Origin: Dehalococcoidia bacterium
GTDB taxonomy: Bacteria; Chloroflexota; Dehalococcoidia; Lucifugimonadales; UBA1123
Assembly (NCBI GenBank): GCA_009838465.1
Contig: VXRN01000023.1
Coordinates: 62,001 to 126,000 of the forward strand
Direction of reading: 5' to 3'
DNA: 64,000 bases
Shown here one piece after another: positions 9,406-17,607 of the stretch (positions within the stretch are counted from its first letter, which is position 1; every line of letters begins with the position of its first letter). The notes below the pieces were generated by a model, which was not told the origin of the DNA, searched no databases, and was given only the letters and a program-made list of their open reading frames with translations. The position numbers were made by a program, and so were the translations under genes.

Positions 9406-9873
9406 GTGCGCCGCGCGCTGGAAGGCGACATACCCCAACTAATCTCAGCCCTGGCACCCGATGTAAGCGCGGTGCAGATCGGTAATCGGTTCCAAGAGCA
9501 TTGCGACGGCTACCGTGAGATGCTGGTGGCCGAACTGGGAGGCTCGATTGCCGGTACAGTGTCCATCGCCGCCGTTGAGCGCAGGGCAGAAAACTCATTG
9601 CGAATGTTCGCTCTCGATGTAGGGTCTGCATACCGTCGGCAGGGAATAGGCACGATACTTATAGATTACGTGGAAGCCAGGGCCCGGCGCGAAGGGTACG
9701 GCAAGGTAAACTTGGAGGTCGCCTTGGATAACGGCGGCGCGATTCGCTTGTATGAAAGGCTAGGCTACTTTCGTAGGGGCGAGCCCTTCACAGACCGTTG
9801 GACACTTTTGACCGGAGATGGCAGGTACGAGCAGGTTGAAGAGCGGTCTTGGGTGATGGTCAAGACTCTGTGA
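9406..9873 (+). CDS. GNAT family N-acetyltransferase
   Basis: About 155 aa. The acetyl-CoA loop reads RRQGIGTIL, and the ENNGGAIRLYERLGY-like motif near the C-terminus (DNGGAIRLYERLGY) matches small-molecule or ribosomal-type N-acetyltransferases. The frame is open far upstream into the ABM gene, but an ATG at 9214 would overlap that gene by more than 150 bp. The GTG at 9406 gives VRRALEGDIPQL, the normal beginning of a GNAT, so it was preferred although its ribosome site is weak. Substrate unknown. It converges with the DUF885 gene. Confidence 0.8.
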   Translation: MRRALEGDIPQLISALAPDVSAVQIGNRFQEHCDGYREMLVAELGGSIAGTVSIAAVERRAENSLRMFALDVGSAYRRQGIGTILIDYVEARARREGYGKVNLEVALDNGGAIRLYERLGYFRRGEPFTDRWTLLTGDGRYEQVEERSWVMVKTL

Positions 9874-9898
9874 ACGTCGCTGCGGAGTTGACTTCGAC

Positions 9899-11587
9899 CT
9901 ACGCCGTTAGTTCTCTTCGCATCTGCGCCAGACCCATCGGCCCCAGCGACAGCGCGCGGGTGTGCCACTCCTTGAGGTCAAAGTCGGAGCCCAGTTTGCG
10001 CTTTGATTCCTCGCGGGCGGACAGCCATTCGCGTTCGCCGACTTTGTAGCTGATAGCCTGTCCCGGAATGCCGAGATAGCGGCTGACCTCGCTGGTGACG
10101 AAGTCCTCCGGGAAACGGCCCTTCTGCTTGATGAATTCAAGGCCCAGGTCGCGATTCCATGTCTCGCCCGGGTGGAACGGCTGGTCACGAGGCGTCTCGA
10201 GCTCCAGGTGCATTCCGATGTCAATGATGACGCGCACGGACCGGAGCGCCTGCCCCGCCAACATTCCGAGGTAGTAGTCCGGGTTGTCAAGGTAGCCGAG
10301 TTCTCCCATCAGTCGCTCGGCGTAGAGAGCCCATCCCTCGGCGTGTCCCGACGTACCGCCGAGCAATCTCTGGAATCGCGAAAGCCTGTCGGACAGATAG
10401 ACGGTAGTCCCAAGCTGAAAGTGGTGTCCGGGGACGCCTTCATGGTAGGCAATCGAGACCTCGCCCCAGAGCGGGAAGCGCGTCTTGCCCCCGGTCGGGT
10501 ACCATGTGCGCCCAGGACGGGAGAAGTCTTCGGAGGGATGCGTGTAGTACATCGCGAGCGCGCCACCCGGAGGGGCGATCATTGCTTCGATGGTCTTTAC
10601 GGGGTCGGCTATGTCGAAGTGGACTCCGTTCAGTTCGGCGATGGTGCGGTCCTGGAGGTCTTGCATCCACTGCTGGAATTCGTCAACCCCCTCTATGGCG
10701 CGGTCCGGGTCGGCTTCGAGGATTTGGACGACCTCCTCTATGGTGTTGCCCGGGGCTATCTCTTCGGCGGTTCTCTCCATTTCGGAGTCCACCCAGGCGA
10801 GTTGTTCCCAGCCCCAATGGTATGTATCAAGGAGGTCGAGTTCGATGCCGTTGTAAACTCGCGCGCCGAGTGAGTAGCGTTCCTCACCGACGGCATCCCT
10901 GTCGGACGCTCCGGGGATGTATGTTTCGCGCAGGAATTGGGCGATATCGGCGATTCCGCGATTGGCGGACTCGGCGGCGGCTTTCAGATCGGACTCGATT
11001 GCCTCCGACTCGATGCCGGACTGCTGGAAGTTGTCGAGCAGTCCCTCGAAAAACGATTGCTGGCCCTCCACGCTGCCGTTCCAGACGTCGCACTGCTCCG
11101 CGGTCTCGATAGCTTGGCGCTTTGCAACTACGAGTCCGCGTTCAAGGCCCTCTTCCAGAGTCCTGCGGTAGCTGGCGACCCCTTCGGGAATGAGGGCCAT
11201 TCTGGACGCAATGTTCGACCAGGCTTCTTCTGTGTCGCGGGGCATCAGGTCGAACACCTGCCTCATGCTGTGAATCGGGCTGAAGATCATACTTAGACTT
11301 CGGTAGTGCTCATTCGCGTCGTGTCTGTCGAGGCTCAGACGCAGGCTGTCCATCATGGCTTCGCGCGCTATCCGGTCGTAGTCACCCTCGACGTGCGCGG
11401 ACTCAAGCTCGGCGAGTGTGGCGCGATCAAGTTCGGCTTCGGCGTCCGACGCCTCTGGTGAGAAGTCGTTCATCCTGTGGTCGTGCCCAGGGACGCCCAT
11501 GTATGTTGCGCTGAGCGGGCTCATCTCTGCGACCTTCTCGACGTACTGGTCGGCTATCTCGAAAATCTGGGACATGGTTTGTATCAT
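9899..11587 (-). CDS. DUF885 family protein, putative metallo-carboxypeptidase-like
   Basis: 562 aa, full length for DUF885. The family's hallmark HEGVPGHH lies near residue 382, followed by RLLGGTSGHAEGWALYAE with a further His and Glu; this is a zinc-peptidase-like arrangement. No signal peptide is seen, so this copy should be cytoplasmic, whereas many relatives are exported. The ATG at 11587 has GGAG only a few bases before it and a second ATG at 11575 has it rather far, so the start is uncertain by four codons. Substrate unknown; cleavage of peptides is inferred from the motif. Confidence 0.88.
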   Translation of the reverse strand: MIQTMSQIFEIADQYVEKVAEMSPLSATYMGVPGHDHRMNDFSPEASDAEAELDRATLAELESAHVEGDYDRIAREAMMDSLRLSLDRHDANEHYRSLSMIFSPIHSMRQVFDLMPRDTEEAWSNIASRMALIPEGVASYRRTLEEGLERGLVVAKRQAIETAEQCDVWNGSVEGQQSFFEGLLDNFQQSGIESEAIESDLKAAAESANRGIADIAQFLRETYIPGASDRDAVGEERYSLGARVYNGIELDLLDTYHWGWEQLAWVDSEMERTAEEIAPGNTIEEVVQILEADPDRAIEGVDEFQQWMQDLQDRTIAELNGVHFDIADPVKTIEAMIAPPGGALAMYYTHPSEDFSRPGRTWYPTGGKTRFPLWGEVSIAYHEGVPGHHFQLGTTVYLSDRLSRFQRLLGGTSGHAEGWALYAERLMGELGYLDNPDYYLGMLAGQALRSVRVIIDIGMHLELETPRDQPFHPGETWNRDLGLEFIKQKGRFPEDFVTSEVSRYLGIPGQAISYKVGEREWLSAREESKRKLGSDFDLKEWHTRALSLGPMGLAQMRRELTA

Positions 11588-12043
11588 TGCTCCGTCATAG
11601 AATTTAGGACTAGGAGTGTATCATAGGGACCTGCATCAATTTAGTCGGTCACCTCATTGTCATACCCGCGAAGGCGGGTATCCAGGGGTGGGGCAGTGTG
11701 GGTCTTGATTTAGTCCACCGACCAGATTGGTACAGAATCGTATCATAGCATCAGTCCTATACTCGGCTCGACCAATTGTGCTAAAATATCTGCGTCATCA
11801 ACTTGTATTACACTATACGAAACATAAAGCGGGAGTTATACACAAGCCTCACGGGGCTGGAGAAAAATTTTCTCCGTAGCTAATGCAGGTGAAATGCAGG
11901 TCAATGCTGGTGACTTTTTCACTTGTTGCTCACCACTTAACTCACCAGAAGCCACCTGTACAACTATAAACCAAGATATATAAACCCTGGAGAAACACCA
12001 GAACTCTCAGGGCGTGATTCAATGAACTAATCGGAGGTAATAG
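11588..12043. other. 456-bp AT-rich intergenic region with repeats, no gene
   Basis: No convincing gene. It holds a copy of the TACCCGC hairpin repeat (11655-11693), a near-perfect palindrome GGAGAAAA-A-TTTTCTCC at 11859-11875, and then TCCGTAGCT followed by three spaced ATGCAGGT/ATGCTGGT-like words and a TATATAAACC stretch. Base composition is clearly richer in A+T than the flanking genes. The promoter of the aldo/keto reductase gene should lie here. Confidence 0.6.
11655..11693 (+). repeat. dispersed palindromic repeat, TACCCGC-hairpin family, copy 1
   Basis: Contains a perfect 7-bp stem TACCCGC/GCGGGTA (11663-11669 and 11674-11680) around a GAAG loop, flanked by GTCA on the left and TCCAGGGG on the right. 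Related copies are at 20401-20450 (inverted) and 57201-57235. Repeats built on ATTCCC...GGGAAT or TACCCGC...GCGGGTA with this flank are widespread in bacterial intergenic DNA. Confidence 0.75.
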
Positions 12044-12922
12044 ATGGAGAAGCGGACACTCGGACGAACGGGATACAAAAGCACAGTGGTCACCTTCGGC
12101 GCTTTCAGCGTCGGTTACGTGGGGCAGGATGAGGCGGACGAGGCCATCCGGCTCGTTCTGGATCACGGCGTGAATCACATTGACATAGCTCCGTCTTATG
12201 GCGAGTCCATGGAGCGCATGGCCCCCTGGATGCCTGAGATACGGGACAGTGTGTTTCTGGGATCCAAGACCAGGTTCCGCTCGAGGGATGAGGCATGGCG
12301 CGACGTCGAGAGCATAATGAAGAGGATGAACGTCGAAGATTTCGACCTGTTCCAGCTTCATTCGGTTGTCAACCTGGACGAACTGGACAAGGCTACGGCC
12401 AAAGGCGGCGCCCTTGAGACACTGGTGGAGATGCGCGAGCAGGGGCTGACCAAGTGGCTGGGCATCACCGGACACGGGCCCTTCGTGCCGAGCACGATAT
12501 TGGAATCTCTGAGGCGGTTCGACTTCGACGCAGTCATGTTCCCTCTTAACCCCGCTATGGCGCGCCATCCGGGCTATCGGCGTGACTCTGAGGCGCTACT
12601 TGAGGAGGCCAATGCCAAGAATGTTGGTATCCAGACCATCAAGATGATCGCACGGGGCGGATGGGACGGAATCGACAAGGACTGCCATACATGGTACGAC
12701 CCCCACCGCGAGCAGGCCGACATAGACAGGTCGCTATGGTGGGTGTTGTCGCAGCCGATACACACTGCTCCAAGTTGCGGCGAGATAAGCCTGCTGCCCA
12801 AGGTCCTAGACGCCGCCCAACGATTCCATCCATTGAGCGAGGCGGAACAGGAAGAGGTCGTTGAATCTCAGAGTCCGCCGGTAGAGCACCCGGCGCTCGC
12901 GATACCGGCGGCCGCGGACTGA
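12044..12922 (+). CDS. aldo/keto reductase
   Basis: 292 aa, within the range of the family. The catalytic tetrad is readable: D47 and Y52 in HIDIAPSYGES, K75 in LGSKTRF and H106 in LFQLHSV. The enzyme should reduce a carbonyl with NADPH in the cytosol. The C-terminal cofactor loop is short and the protein lacks the usual GASRVEQLE motif near the end, reading THxAPSCGEISLL-like sequence instead, so cofactor binding may be unusual. GGAGGTAATAG precedes the ATG. It is a stand-alone unit, 50 bp before the next gene. Confidence 0.88.
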   Translation: MEKRTLGRTGYKSTVVTFGAFSVGYVGQDEADEAIRLVLDHGVNHIDIAPSYGESMERMAPWMPEIRDSVFLGSKTRFRSRDEAWRDVESIMKRMNVEDFDLFQLHSVVNLDELDKATAKGGALETLVEMREQGLTKWLGITGHGPFVPSTILESLRRFDFDAVMFPLNPAMARHPGYRRDSEALLEEANAKNVGIQTIKMIARGGWDGIDKDCHTWYDPHREQADIDRSLWWVLSQPIHTAPSCGEISLLPKVLDAAQRFHPLSEAEQEEVVESQSPPVEHPALAIPAAAD

Positions 12923-12941
12923 GCTACGCCGCTCGCTCGCG

Positions 12942-12950
12942 TGGTATAAT
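12942..12950 (+). promoter_or_regulatory. extended -10 promoter element TGGTATAAT
   Basis: A perfect TATAAT at 12945-12950 preceded by TGn, which can substitute for a good -35. It lies 23 bp before the ATG of the DUF5678 gene, with AGGAGG between. This would give the DUF5678-retropepsin pair its own promoter with a very short leader. Confidence 0.6.
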
Positions 12951-12972
12951 TCGATTGAAGAGGAGGCGCGCG

Positions 12973-13278
12973 ATGGACATTTCAGAGAAGGATGCGCTCA
13001 TCAAAGACGCGGCGAAGATAGTTGAGCAACTGGGTGGCAAGGAAGCCATACTGGAAAGTCTTCGCGCCTTCTCGCGCCGCTCTGATCGAATGATTGAGTT
13101 GTCTGATGAATTGAGGAAACGCTATCCCGACAAGTGGGTGGCGCTGCTTGACGATGATGAAGTAATCGTGGGGGACGATCTCGACTTCGTTTGGAGAAAA
13201 GTGGATGAAAGGGGTATATCCCGAAGCGAAGCGATTGTGAAGCTAATGGAGACAAACCCGCGAATAATTATCGTATGA
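12973..13278 (+). CDS. DUF5678-like small protein
   Basis: 101 aa. The N-terminal half is helical and charged; the C-terminal half reads RYPDKWVALLDDDEVIVGDDLDFVWRK, the pattern of the DUF5678 domain (a conserved 'kypgkwvai...' module of about 50 residues). AGGAGG with a six-base spacer precedes the ATG at 12973; the earlier TTG at 12955 would lie upstream of that site. Its TGA overlaps the ATG of the next gene by four bases, so the two are translationally coupled. The DUF5678 function is unknown; the pairing with a retropepsin-like protein suggests that the two act together. Confidence 0.7.
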   Translation: MDISEKDALIKDAAKIVEQLGGKEAILESLRAFSRRSDRMIELSDELRKRYPDKWVALLDDDEVIVGDDLDFVWRKVDERGISRSEAIVKLMETNPRIIIV

Positions 13279-13703
13279 TTATTGGCAGATTTGATCAGCG
13301 CGGTCGTCCGTTTATTCGCGGACGTCTCATCATTCCACGCCTGCAGGTAGATTCTCCGGTTGATTTTATGGTGGACACCGGCGCCGATGTTACTTGCCTA
13401 CACCCTGGCGACTTAAGACCTCTCGGAATCGAAACTCGTTTCGTACCCGAAGGCAGCCCAATCGAAGCCAGCGGTATTGGCGGCAGTGGACGCTACTTTG
13501 AAGAGATCGCCGTCCTCCAATTTGAAGACGATACCGAGACTAGGTATTACGCCATCAATCTGTACATCGCAGAGCCCAATCAGGAAATGGAAGGTTTGCC
13601 GTCCGTGGTGGGGCGCGATGTCGTAAATCGGTGGCGCATAATTTACGACCCGGAGATTGGCAGGCTGGAGTGCGCGGTTCGTTCCGCGGACGCGACCTTC
13701 TAG
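13275..13703 (+). CDS. retropepsin-like aspartic protease
   Basis: 142 aa, about one retroviral-protease domain. The catalytic D34-T35-G36-A37 sits in DFMVDTGAD, and LPSVVGRDVVNRW near the C-terminus matches the ILGxD/xLGRD strand that closes the active site. Such single-lobe proteins must dimerise to make the two-Asp site. No signal peptide or membrane segment is present. ATGA overlap with the DUF5678 gene shows coupling. No retroelement genes are near, so this is a cellular member. Substrate unknown. Confidence 0.8.
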   Translation: MIIGRFDQRGRPFIRGRLIIPRLQVDSPVDFMVDTGADVTCLHPGDLRPLGIETRFVPEGSPIEASGIGGSGRYFEEIAVLQFEDDTETRYYAINLYIAEPNQEMEGLPSVVGRDVVNRWRIIYDPEIGRLECAVRSADATF

Positions 13704-13707
13704 GTAC

Positions 13708-14901
13708 TTATACCACGCCTTTTTCTCTATGGGTCGAGACTTCCTCGGAGCTCATTCCGAGGATGGTGGTCAACACTTCCTCGGAGTGTTCGCCCAGCAG
13801 GGGAGGCGGCGTGACCTGAACATCGTTGCCTTCGACCTTAATGGGGCAGCCGATCACCTGGTAGTCGCCGCGAGCGGAATCGTGGATGTCCAGAACCATC
13901 TCTCGCGCTTTCAGGTGCGAGTCTCGCAGCACTTCGCATAAGTCCTGGACGGCTCCGGCGGCAATGCCAAGCTCGGTGAGCGTCTGCATTGCTTCATACT
14001 TGGTTACAGTGCGTGTCCATGATCTGACGATTTCCGCAACCTCGTCGGGGTGCTCCTCCCTTGCCTCGTGGGTGGCGTAGCGTGGGTCTCCTATCAGGTC
14101 GGCGCGGTCGGCGAGAGCGAGTATCGTGTCCCATGAGTCGCCAGCCAGGACTATGGCGATGTAGTCGTCAGTGCCGCCGGGCTTGCAGGGATGGATAAGC
14201 GGCGGGCCGCCCCATGGCGCATTTCCTTTTCTCTCCGCCGGTAGGCCGGTGTTGAAAGTGTCTATCATGCGGGCGCGCATCAGGTTCACGACGCCGTCCT
14301 GCATGGAGACCTCAACGCGCTGGGGTTGTCCGGTGGCGTCGCGCTGCCGCAGCGCGGCGAGCATCCCGATAGCGGCGTGCAGCCCTGTGCCGGAGTCGCC
14401 GATGCCGGCGCTGACGAATGTGGGCTGGCGACCGGGTTCGCCCTGCGCACTTATCGCCCCGCCCATCGCCTGGGCTATATGCTCGAAGCTCTTGACATGG
14501 GCGTTGGGGCCGTAAGAGCCGAAACCCTTGATCTCGCAGTAAACGATGCGCGGGTTTGCGGTCTTGAGCGTGTCATAGGTCAGACCGAACCGCTCCATCT
14601 GTCCCGGTCCGTAGTTCTCCACCACGATGTCGGACTTCCGGACTATCTTCAGAAGTATCGCCCTGCCGGCTTCGGTCTTCAGGTTGAGCGTAAGACTGCG
14701 CTTGTTCGCGTTGAATACGATGAAGTAAAAGCTGTCCACGTCGTCCTTGATCGCCATTTCACGGCGGGTGCGGTCGCCGACGCCCGGCTCTTCGATCTTG
14801 ATGACGTCGGCGCCCAGAAAGGCGAATAGCTGGGTGCATGACGGCCCCGCCTGAACCTGGGTGAGATCAACGATTCTGATTCCTTCCAATGGGCCGGACA
14901 T
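13708..14901 (-). CDS. class III CoA-transferase (CaiB/BaiF/Frc family), copy A
   Basis: 397 aa. Opening GPLEGIRIVDLTQVQAGP and the conserved GDSGTGLHAA segment with D169, the Asp that forms the acyl anhydride in formyl-CoA transferase. The ATG at 14901 follows AGGAGTATTGCC; a TTG at 14919 lies upstream of that ribosome site and is rejected. It would transfer CoA between carboxylic acids. The next gene upstream (15033) is a near twin of the same length, separated by 131 bp that hold a palindromic repeat. It converges with the retropepsin gene. Substrate unknown. Confidence 0.92.
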   Translation of the reverse strand: MSGPLEGIRIVDLTQVQAGPSCTQLFAFLGADVIKIEEPGVGDRTRREMAIKDDVDSFYFIVFNANKRSLTLNLKTEAGRAILLKIVRKSDIVVENYGPGQMERFGLTYDTLKTANPRIVYCEIKGFGSYGPNAHVKSFEHIAQAMGGAISAQGEPGRQPTFVSAGIGDSGTGLHAAIGMLAALRQRDATGQPQRVEVSMQDGVVNLMRARMIDTFNTGLPAERKGNAPWGGPPLIHPCKPGGTDDYIAIVLAGDSWDTILALADRADLIGDPRYATHEAREEHPDEVAEIVRSWTRTVTKYEAMQTLTELGIAAGAVQDLCEVLRDSHLKAREMVLDIHDSARGDYQVIGCPIKVEGNDVQVTPPPLLGEHSEEVLTTILGMSSEEVSTHREKGVV

Positions 14902-14946
14902 GGCAATACTCCTATCCAAGTTTGACTGAGAGTTTCACAAACATAA

Positions 14947-15025
14947 AGGGGCGGGAGATAAACCCGCCCCTACGATGGATCTTTCTTCAGACCAAGAGGC
15001 GCCAGAACAGTGTACGGTAAATGTC
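14947..15025 (-). repeat. GTAGGGGC palindromic repeat with 13-bp shared flank, copy 1
   Basis: A 9-bp perfect stem AGGGGCGGG/CCCGCCCCT (14947-14955 and 14963-14971) lies between the two CoA-transferase genes. At 15013-15025 the word TACGGTAAATGTC matches, inverted and exactly, the flank of a related hairpin at 63160-63194. Read leftward the hairpin starts GTAGGGGC, as does that copy. It may also act as a weak transcription stop. Confidence 0.6.
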
Positions 15026-15032
15026 AAACGGC

Positions 15033-16226
15033 CTAGACCACGCCGTCTTCTCTGAGTTTCGCGACCTCGCGGTTACTCATTCCGAGCATGGTGGTCAATA
15101 CTTCGTCGGAGTGTTCTCCGAGCAGGGGAGGCGGCGTGACCTGAACGTCGTTGCCTTCGACTTTGATGGGGCAGCCGATAACTTGGTAGTCGCCACGAGC
15201 GGAATCTTGGATATCCAGGACCATCTCCCGCGACTTAAGGTGCGGGTCTCGCAGCACTTCGCATGAGTCCTGGACGGCTCCGGCGGCGATGCCGAGTTCG
15301 GTGAGCATGTGCATAGCCTCATACTTGGTAATGGTACGTGTCCAGGATGTGATGATCTCCTCAACCTCGTCGGGGTGCTGTTCTCTCGCTTCGGGAGTGG
15401 AGTACCGGGGGTCGCCTATCAGGTCGGCGCGGTCGGCGAGCGCGAGTATCGTGTCCCATGAGTCGCCCGCCAGGACTATGGCGATGTAGTCGTCGGTGCC
15501 CCCGGGTTTGCAGGGGTAGATCATGGGTGGGCCGCCCCAGGCGGTGTTGCCCTGCCTTTCGACTGGCAGGCCGGTGTTGAATGTGTCGATCATGCGAATT
15601 CGCATGAGGTTGACGATGCCGTCCTGCATGGAGACCTCGACTCGCTGGGGCTGTCCGGTCGCGTCGCGCGCTCTAAGGGCAGCCAGCATCCCGATGCCAG
15701 CGTGCAGGCCAGTGCCGGAGTCGCCGACGCCGGGAGCGACGAAGGTGGGTTGGCGTCCGGGTTCGCCCTGAGCGCTCATTGCTCCTCCCATTGCCTGGGC
15801 GATGTGTTCGAAGCTCTTGACGTGGGAGTTGGGGCCGTAGGTTCCAAAGCCCTTGATGGTGCAGTAAACGATTCGCGGGTTCGCTTTCTTGAGCACGTCG
15901 TAGCCGAGGTCGAATCTGTCCATCTGCCCGGGGCCGTAGTTTTCGACCACGATGTCGGCGTTCTCAACGAGTCGGAGGAATAGTTCGCGCCCGCGCTGAG
16001 TCTTCAGGTTCAGGGTGACGCTGCGCTTATTGGCATTGAAGACGATGAAGTAGAAGCTATCTACTCCCTCCTCGATGGCGCGTTCGTGGCGGGTGCGGTC
16101 TCCGACGCCCGGTTCTTCGACCTTGATTACATCGGCGCCAAGAAAGGCAAAGAGCTGGGTACAGGACGGACCGGCCTGCACCTGGGTGAGGTCCACGATT
16201 CGGATTCCTTCCAATGGGCCGGGCAT
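15033..16226 (-). CDS. class III CoA-transferase (CaiB/BaiF/Frc family), copy B
   Basis: 397 aa, alignable from end to end with the downstream gene at 13708-14901 without gaps visible by eye, and with D169 conserved in GVGDSGTGLHAG. Differences cluster in a few surface stretches such as residues 48-56 and the C-terminal tail. AGGAGCATCCAA precedes the ATG. Both copies look intact, so the pair may form a hetero-oligomer or act on different acids. The SelA-like PLP gene lies directly upstream, which hints at catabolism of an amino or sugar acid, but nothing in the sequence names the substrate. Confidence 0.92.
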   Translation of the reverse strand: MPGPLEGIRIVDLTQVQAGPSCTQLFAFLGADVIKVEEPGVGDRTRHERAIEEGVDSFYFIVFNANKRSVTLNLKTQRGRELFLRLVENADIVVENYGPGQMDRFDLGYDVLKKANPRIVYCTIKGFGTYGPNSHVKSFEHIAQAMGGAMSAQGEPGRQPTFVAPGVGDSGTGLHAGIGMLAALRARDATGQPQRVEVSMQDGIVNLMRIRMIDTFNTGLPVERQGNTAWGGPPMIYPCKPGGTDDYIAIVLAGDSWDTILALADRADLIGDPRYSTPEAREQHPDEVEEIITSWTRTITKYEAMHMLTELGIAAGAVQDSCEVLRDPHLKSREMVLDIQDSARGDYQVIGCPIKVEGNDVQVTPPPLLGEHSDEVLTTMLGMSNREVAKLREDGVV

Positions 16227-16260
16227 TTGGATGCTCCTGTGATGAGGTATCTCAAAGTGA

Positions 16261-16287
16261 TTGGGGCGGGTTGCAGTCCCGCCCCAA
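16261..16287 (-). repeat. TTGGGGCGGG palindrome between genes, REP-like or weak terminator
   Basis: Perfect 10-bp stem TTGGGGCGGG/CCCGCCCCAA (16261-16270, 16278-16287) with a seven-base loop, in the 90-bp gap between the SelA-like gene and CoA-transferase B. Read leftward it is followed by TCACTTTG, too poor in T for a strong intrinsic terminator. Its core resembles the GTAGGGGC family. Confidence 0.5.
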
Positions 16288-16316
16288 AGGTCAATCGGTG
16301 TGGTCGAAACCGCGGG

Positions 16317-17465
16317 CTAGCGGCCGAATTCGGCGGCTATGCGCTGTCCTACGACTTCCTCTTCGCCATCGAATAGCCCGAAGACGTGCAGGTCTATGTG
16401 ATCTTCGCCCTCTCGGACGCGGGTCCAGATGGGCGGGTCGCCGGCTTTGAGTCTGTCCACCAGTTCCTGCGCAGAGAATCCAGCGGCGTCGGCGTCCACT
16501 TCGAGATGCACTCCAAACGGCTGGTGCCCGATGATGTTATCTATCAGTTCAGCCTTCAGTCCCGGAATGCCGGAGATATGCCTGAGGATAGCTTGGCTTC
16601 GCTGCTCCACTTCGGCGAGGCGGGTTTCGTGGTCCATCGTGAACCAGCGTCGTACGGCGGCGACCGCGCCGATCATCTCCTGACGGTCAACCTTGTGAGG
16701 ACGGCCGATCCCGCGGATTCTGCGGCCTTCGTATCCGACAAATGACTGGTATCCGAGCTTGCGAATGAAGTCTTCGGTGCCCAGCGCTAGTCCCGTTGAC
16801 TGAGGCGCGCCCATGTACTTGGCGGCGATGCACTGGAAGTCAGCGCCCATGCGGACGTACTTGCCGAAGTTGTCGAGCGGGTATATCTGTCCGGCGGCGT
16901 CAACGGTTACTGCCACTCCGTGCTCTCGCGCAATTTCGATGCAGTCTTCGAGAGGAAGTATGTTAGCGTCGGGTTCCTGTTCTACGGCGTAGAAGTGGAC
17001 GGCGGCGGTGTTGGGGCCGATGGCGTTTTCAAGGTCTTCGCGGGTGGTCCTTTCGTCGGAGCCGAACTCCACGAGCTTCGCGCCGGACGTTTCGAGGCAG
17101 CGATCGTACCAGTATCTCTGCCGACGCTGGATGAGGAACTCGTTCTTCATCCCGGTAGTGTCGGGGAGCTGCTGTATGCGGTCGTCGTCGTCCCCGGCCA
17201 TGACAGCGGCGGCGGCCAGCGTTAAGGCGGAGCCTGCTCCCGAGGTTATCCAGGCCGCAGGCACGTCAGCCATGTCCGCGACGGCCTGGCCAGCCTTCTC
17301 CTCGAGTTCCATTAGCGGAATGTAGGCCACACCTGCGGCCTCCATCGCCTCCTTCACTTCGGGCGCGGGGGTCGAACCGCCGAGCATGGTTACGCTGCCG
17401 ATAGCGTTGATTATCGGCTGAGCGCCGATGTCCTTGTAAATCTGTCCCCAATCGGAATCTGCCAT
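16317..17465 (-). CDS. SelA-like / DgaE-type PLP-dependent lyase or aminotransferase
   Basis: 382 aa of the selenocysteine-synthase-like fold-type I group. Residues ITSGAGSALTLAAAAVM bind the PLP phosphate, VTVDAAGQ has D189, and IAAKYMGAPQ has the Schiff-base lysine K216. The group includes D-glucosaminate-6-phosphate ammonia-lyase and related enzymes that act on amino or hydroxy acids, and true SelA. The N-terminal tRNA-binding part of SelA is missing, and no selB or SECIS-like context is visible, so a metabolic role is favoured. It is first in a leftward run with two CoA-transferases. Confidence 0.8.
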   Translation of the reverse strand: MADSDWGQIYKDIGAQPIINAIGSVTMLGGSTPAPEVKEAMEAAGVAYIPLMELEEKAGQAVADMADVPAAWITSGAGSALTLAAAAVMAGDDDDRIQQLPDTTGMKNEFLIQRRQRYWYDRCLETSGAKLVEFGSDERTTREDLENAIGPNTAAVHFYAVEQEPDANILPLEDCIEIAREHGVAVTVDAAGQIYPLDNFGKYVRMGADFQCIAAKYMGAPQSTGLALGTEDFIRKLGYQSFVGYEGRRIRGIGRPHKVDRQEMIGAVAAVRRWFTMDHETRLAEVEQRSQAILRHISGIPGLKAELIDNIIGHQPFGVHLEVDADAAGFSAQELVDRLKAGDPPIWTRVREGEDHIDLHVFGLFDGEEEVVGQRIAAEFGR

Positions 17466-17607
17466 GTAAAAATCCTCCTAAAGGCCATGCCGCCGTATCT
17501 TACGGCGGAATTAGTACGCTGTGCCATTCGGTTGCCAGTATATACCAATTCCGCGAGTGTTCAACGATGTCTCGTGGATTCAGGATATCAGCAAATTGAA
17601 ACCAACC

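Noticed and set aside
16317-17465. True selenocysteine synthase (SelA)
   Set aside because: The N-terminal tRNA-binding region of SelA is absent and no SelB, SelC or SECIS-like element was seen nearby.
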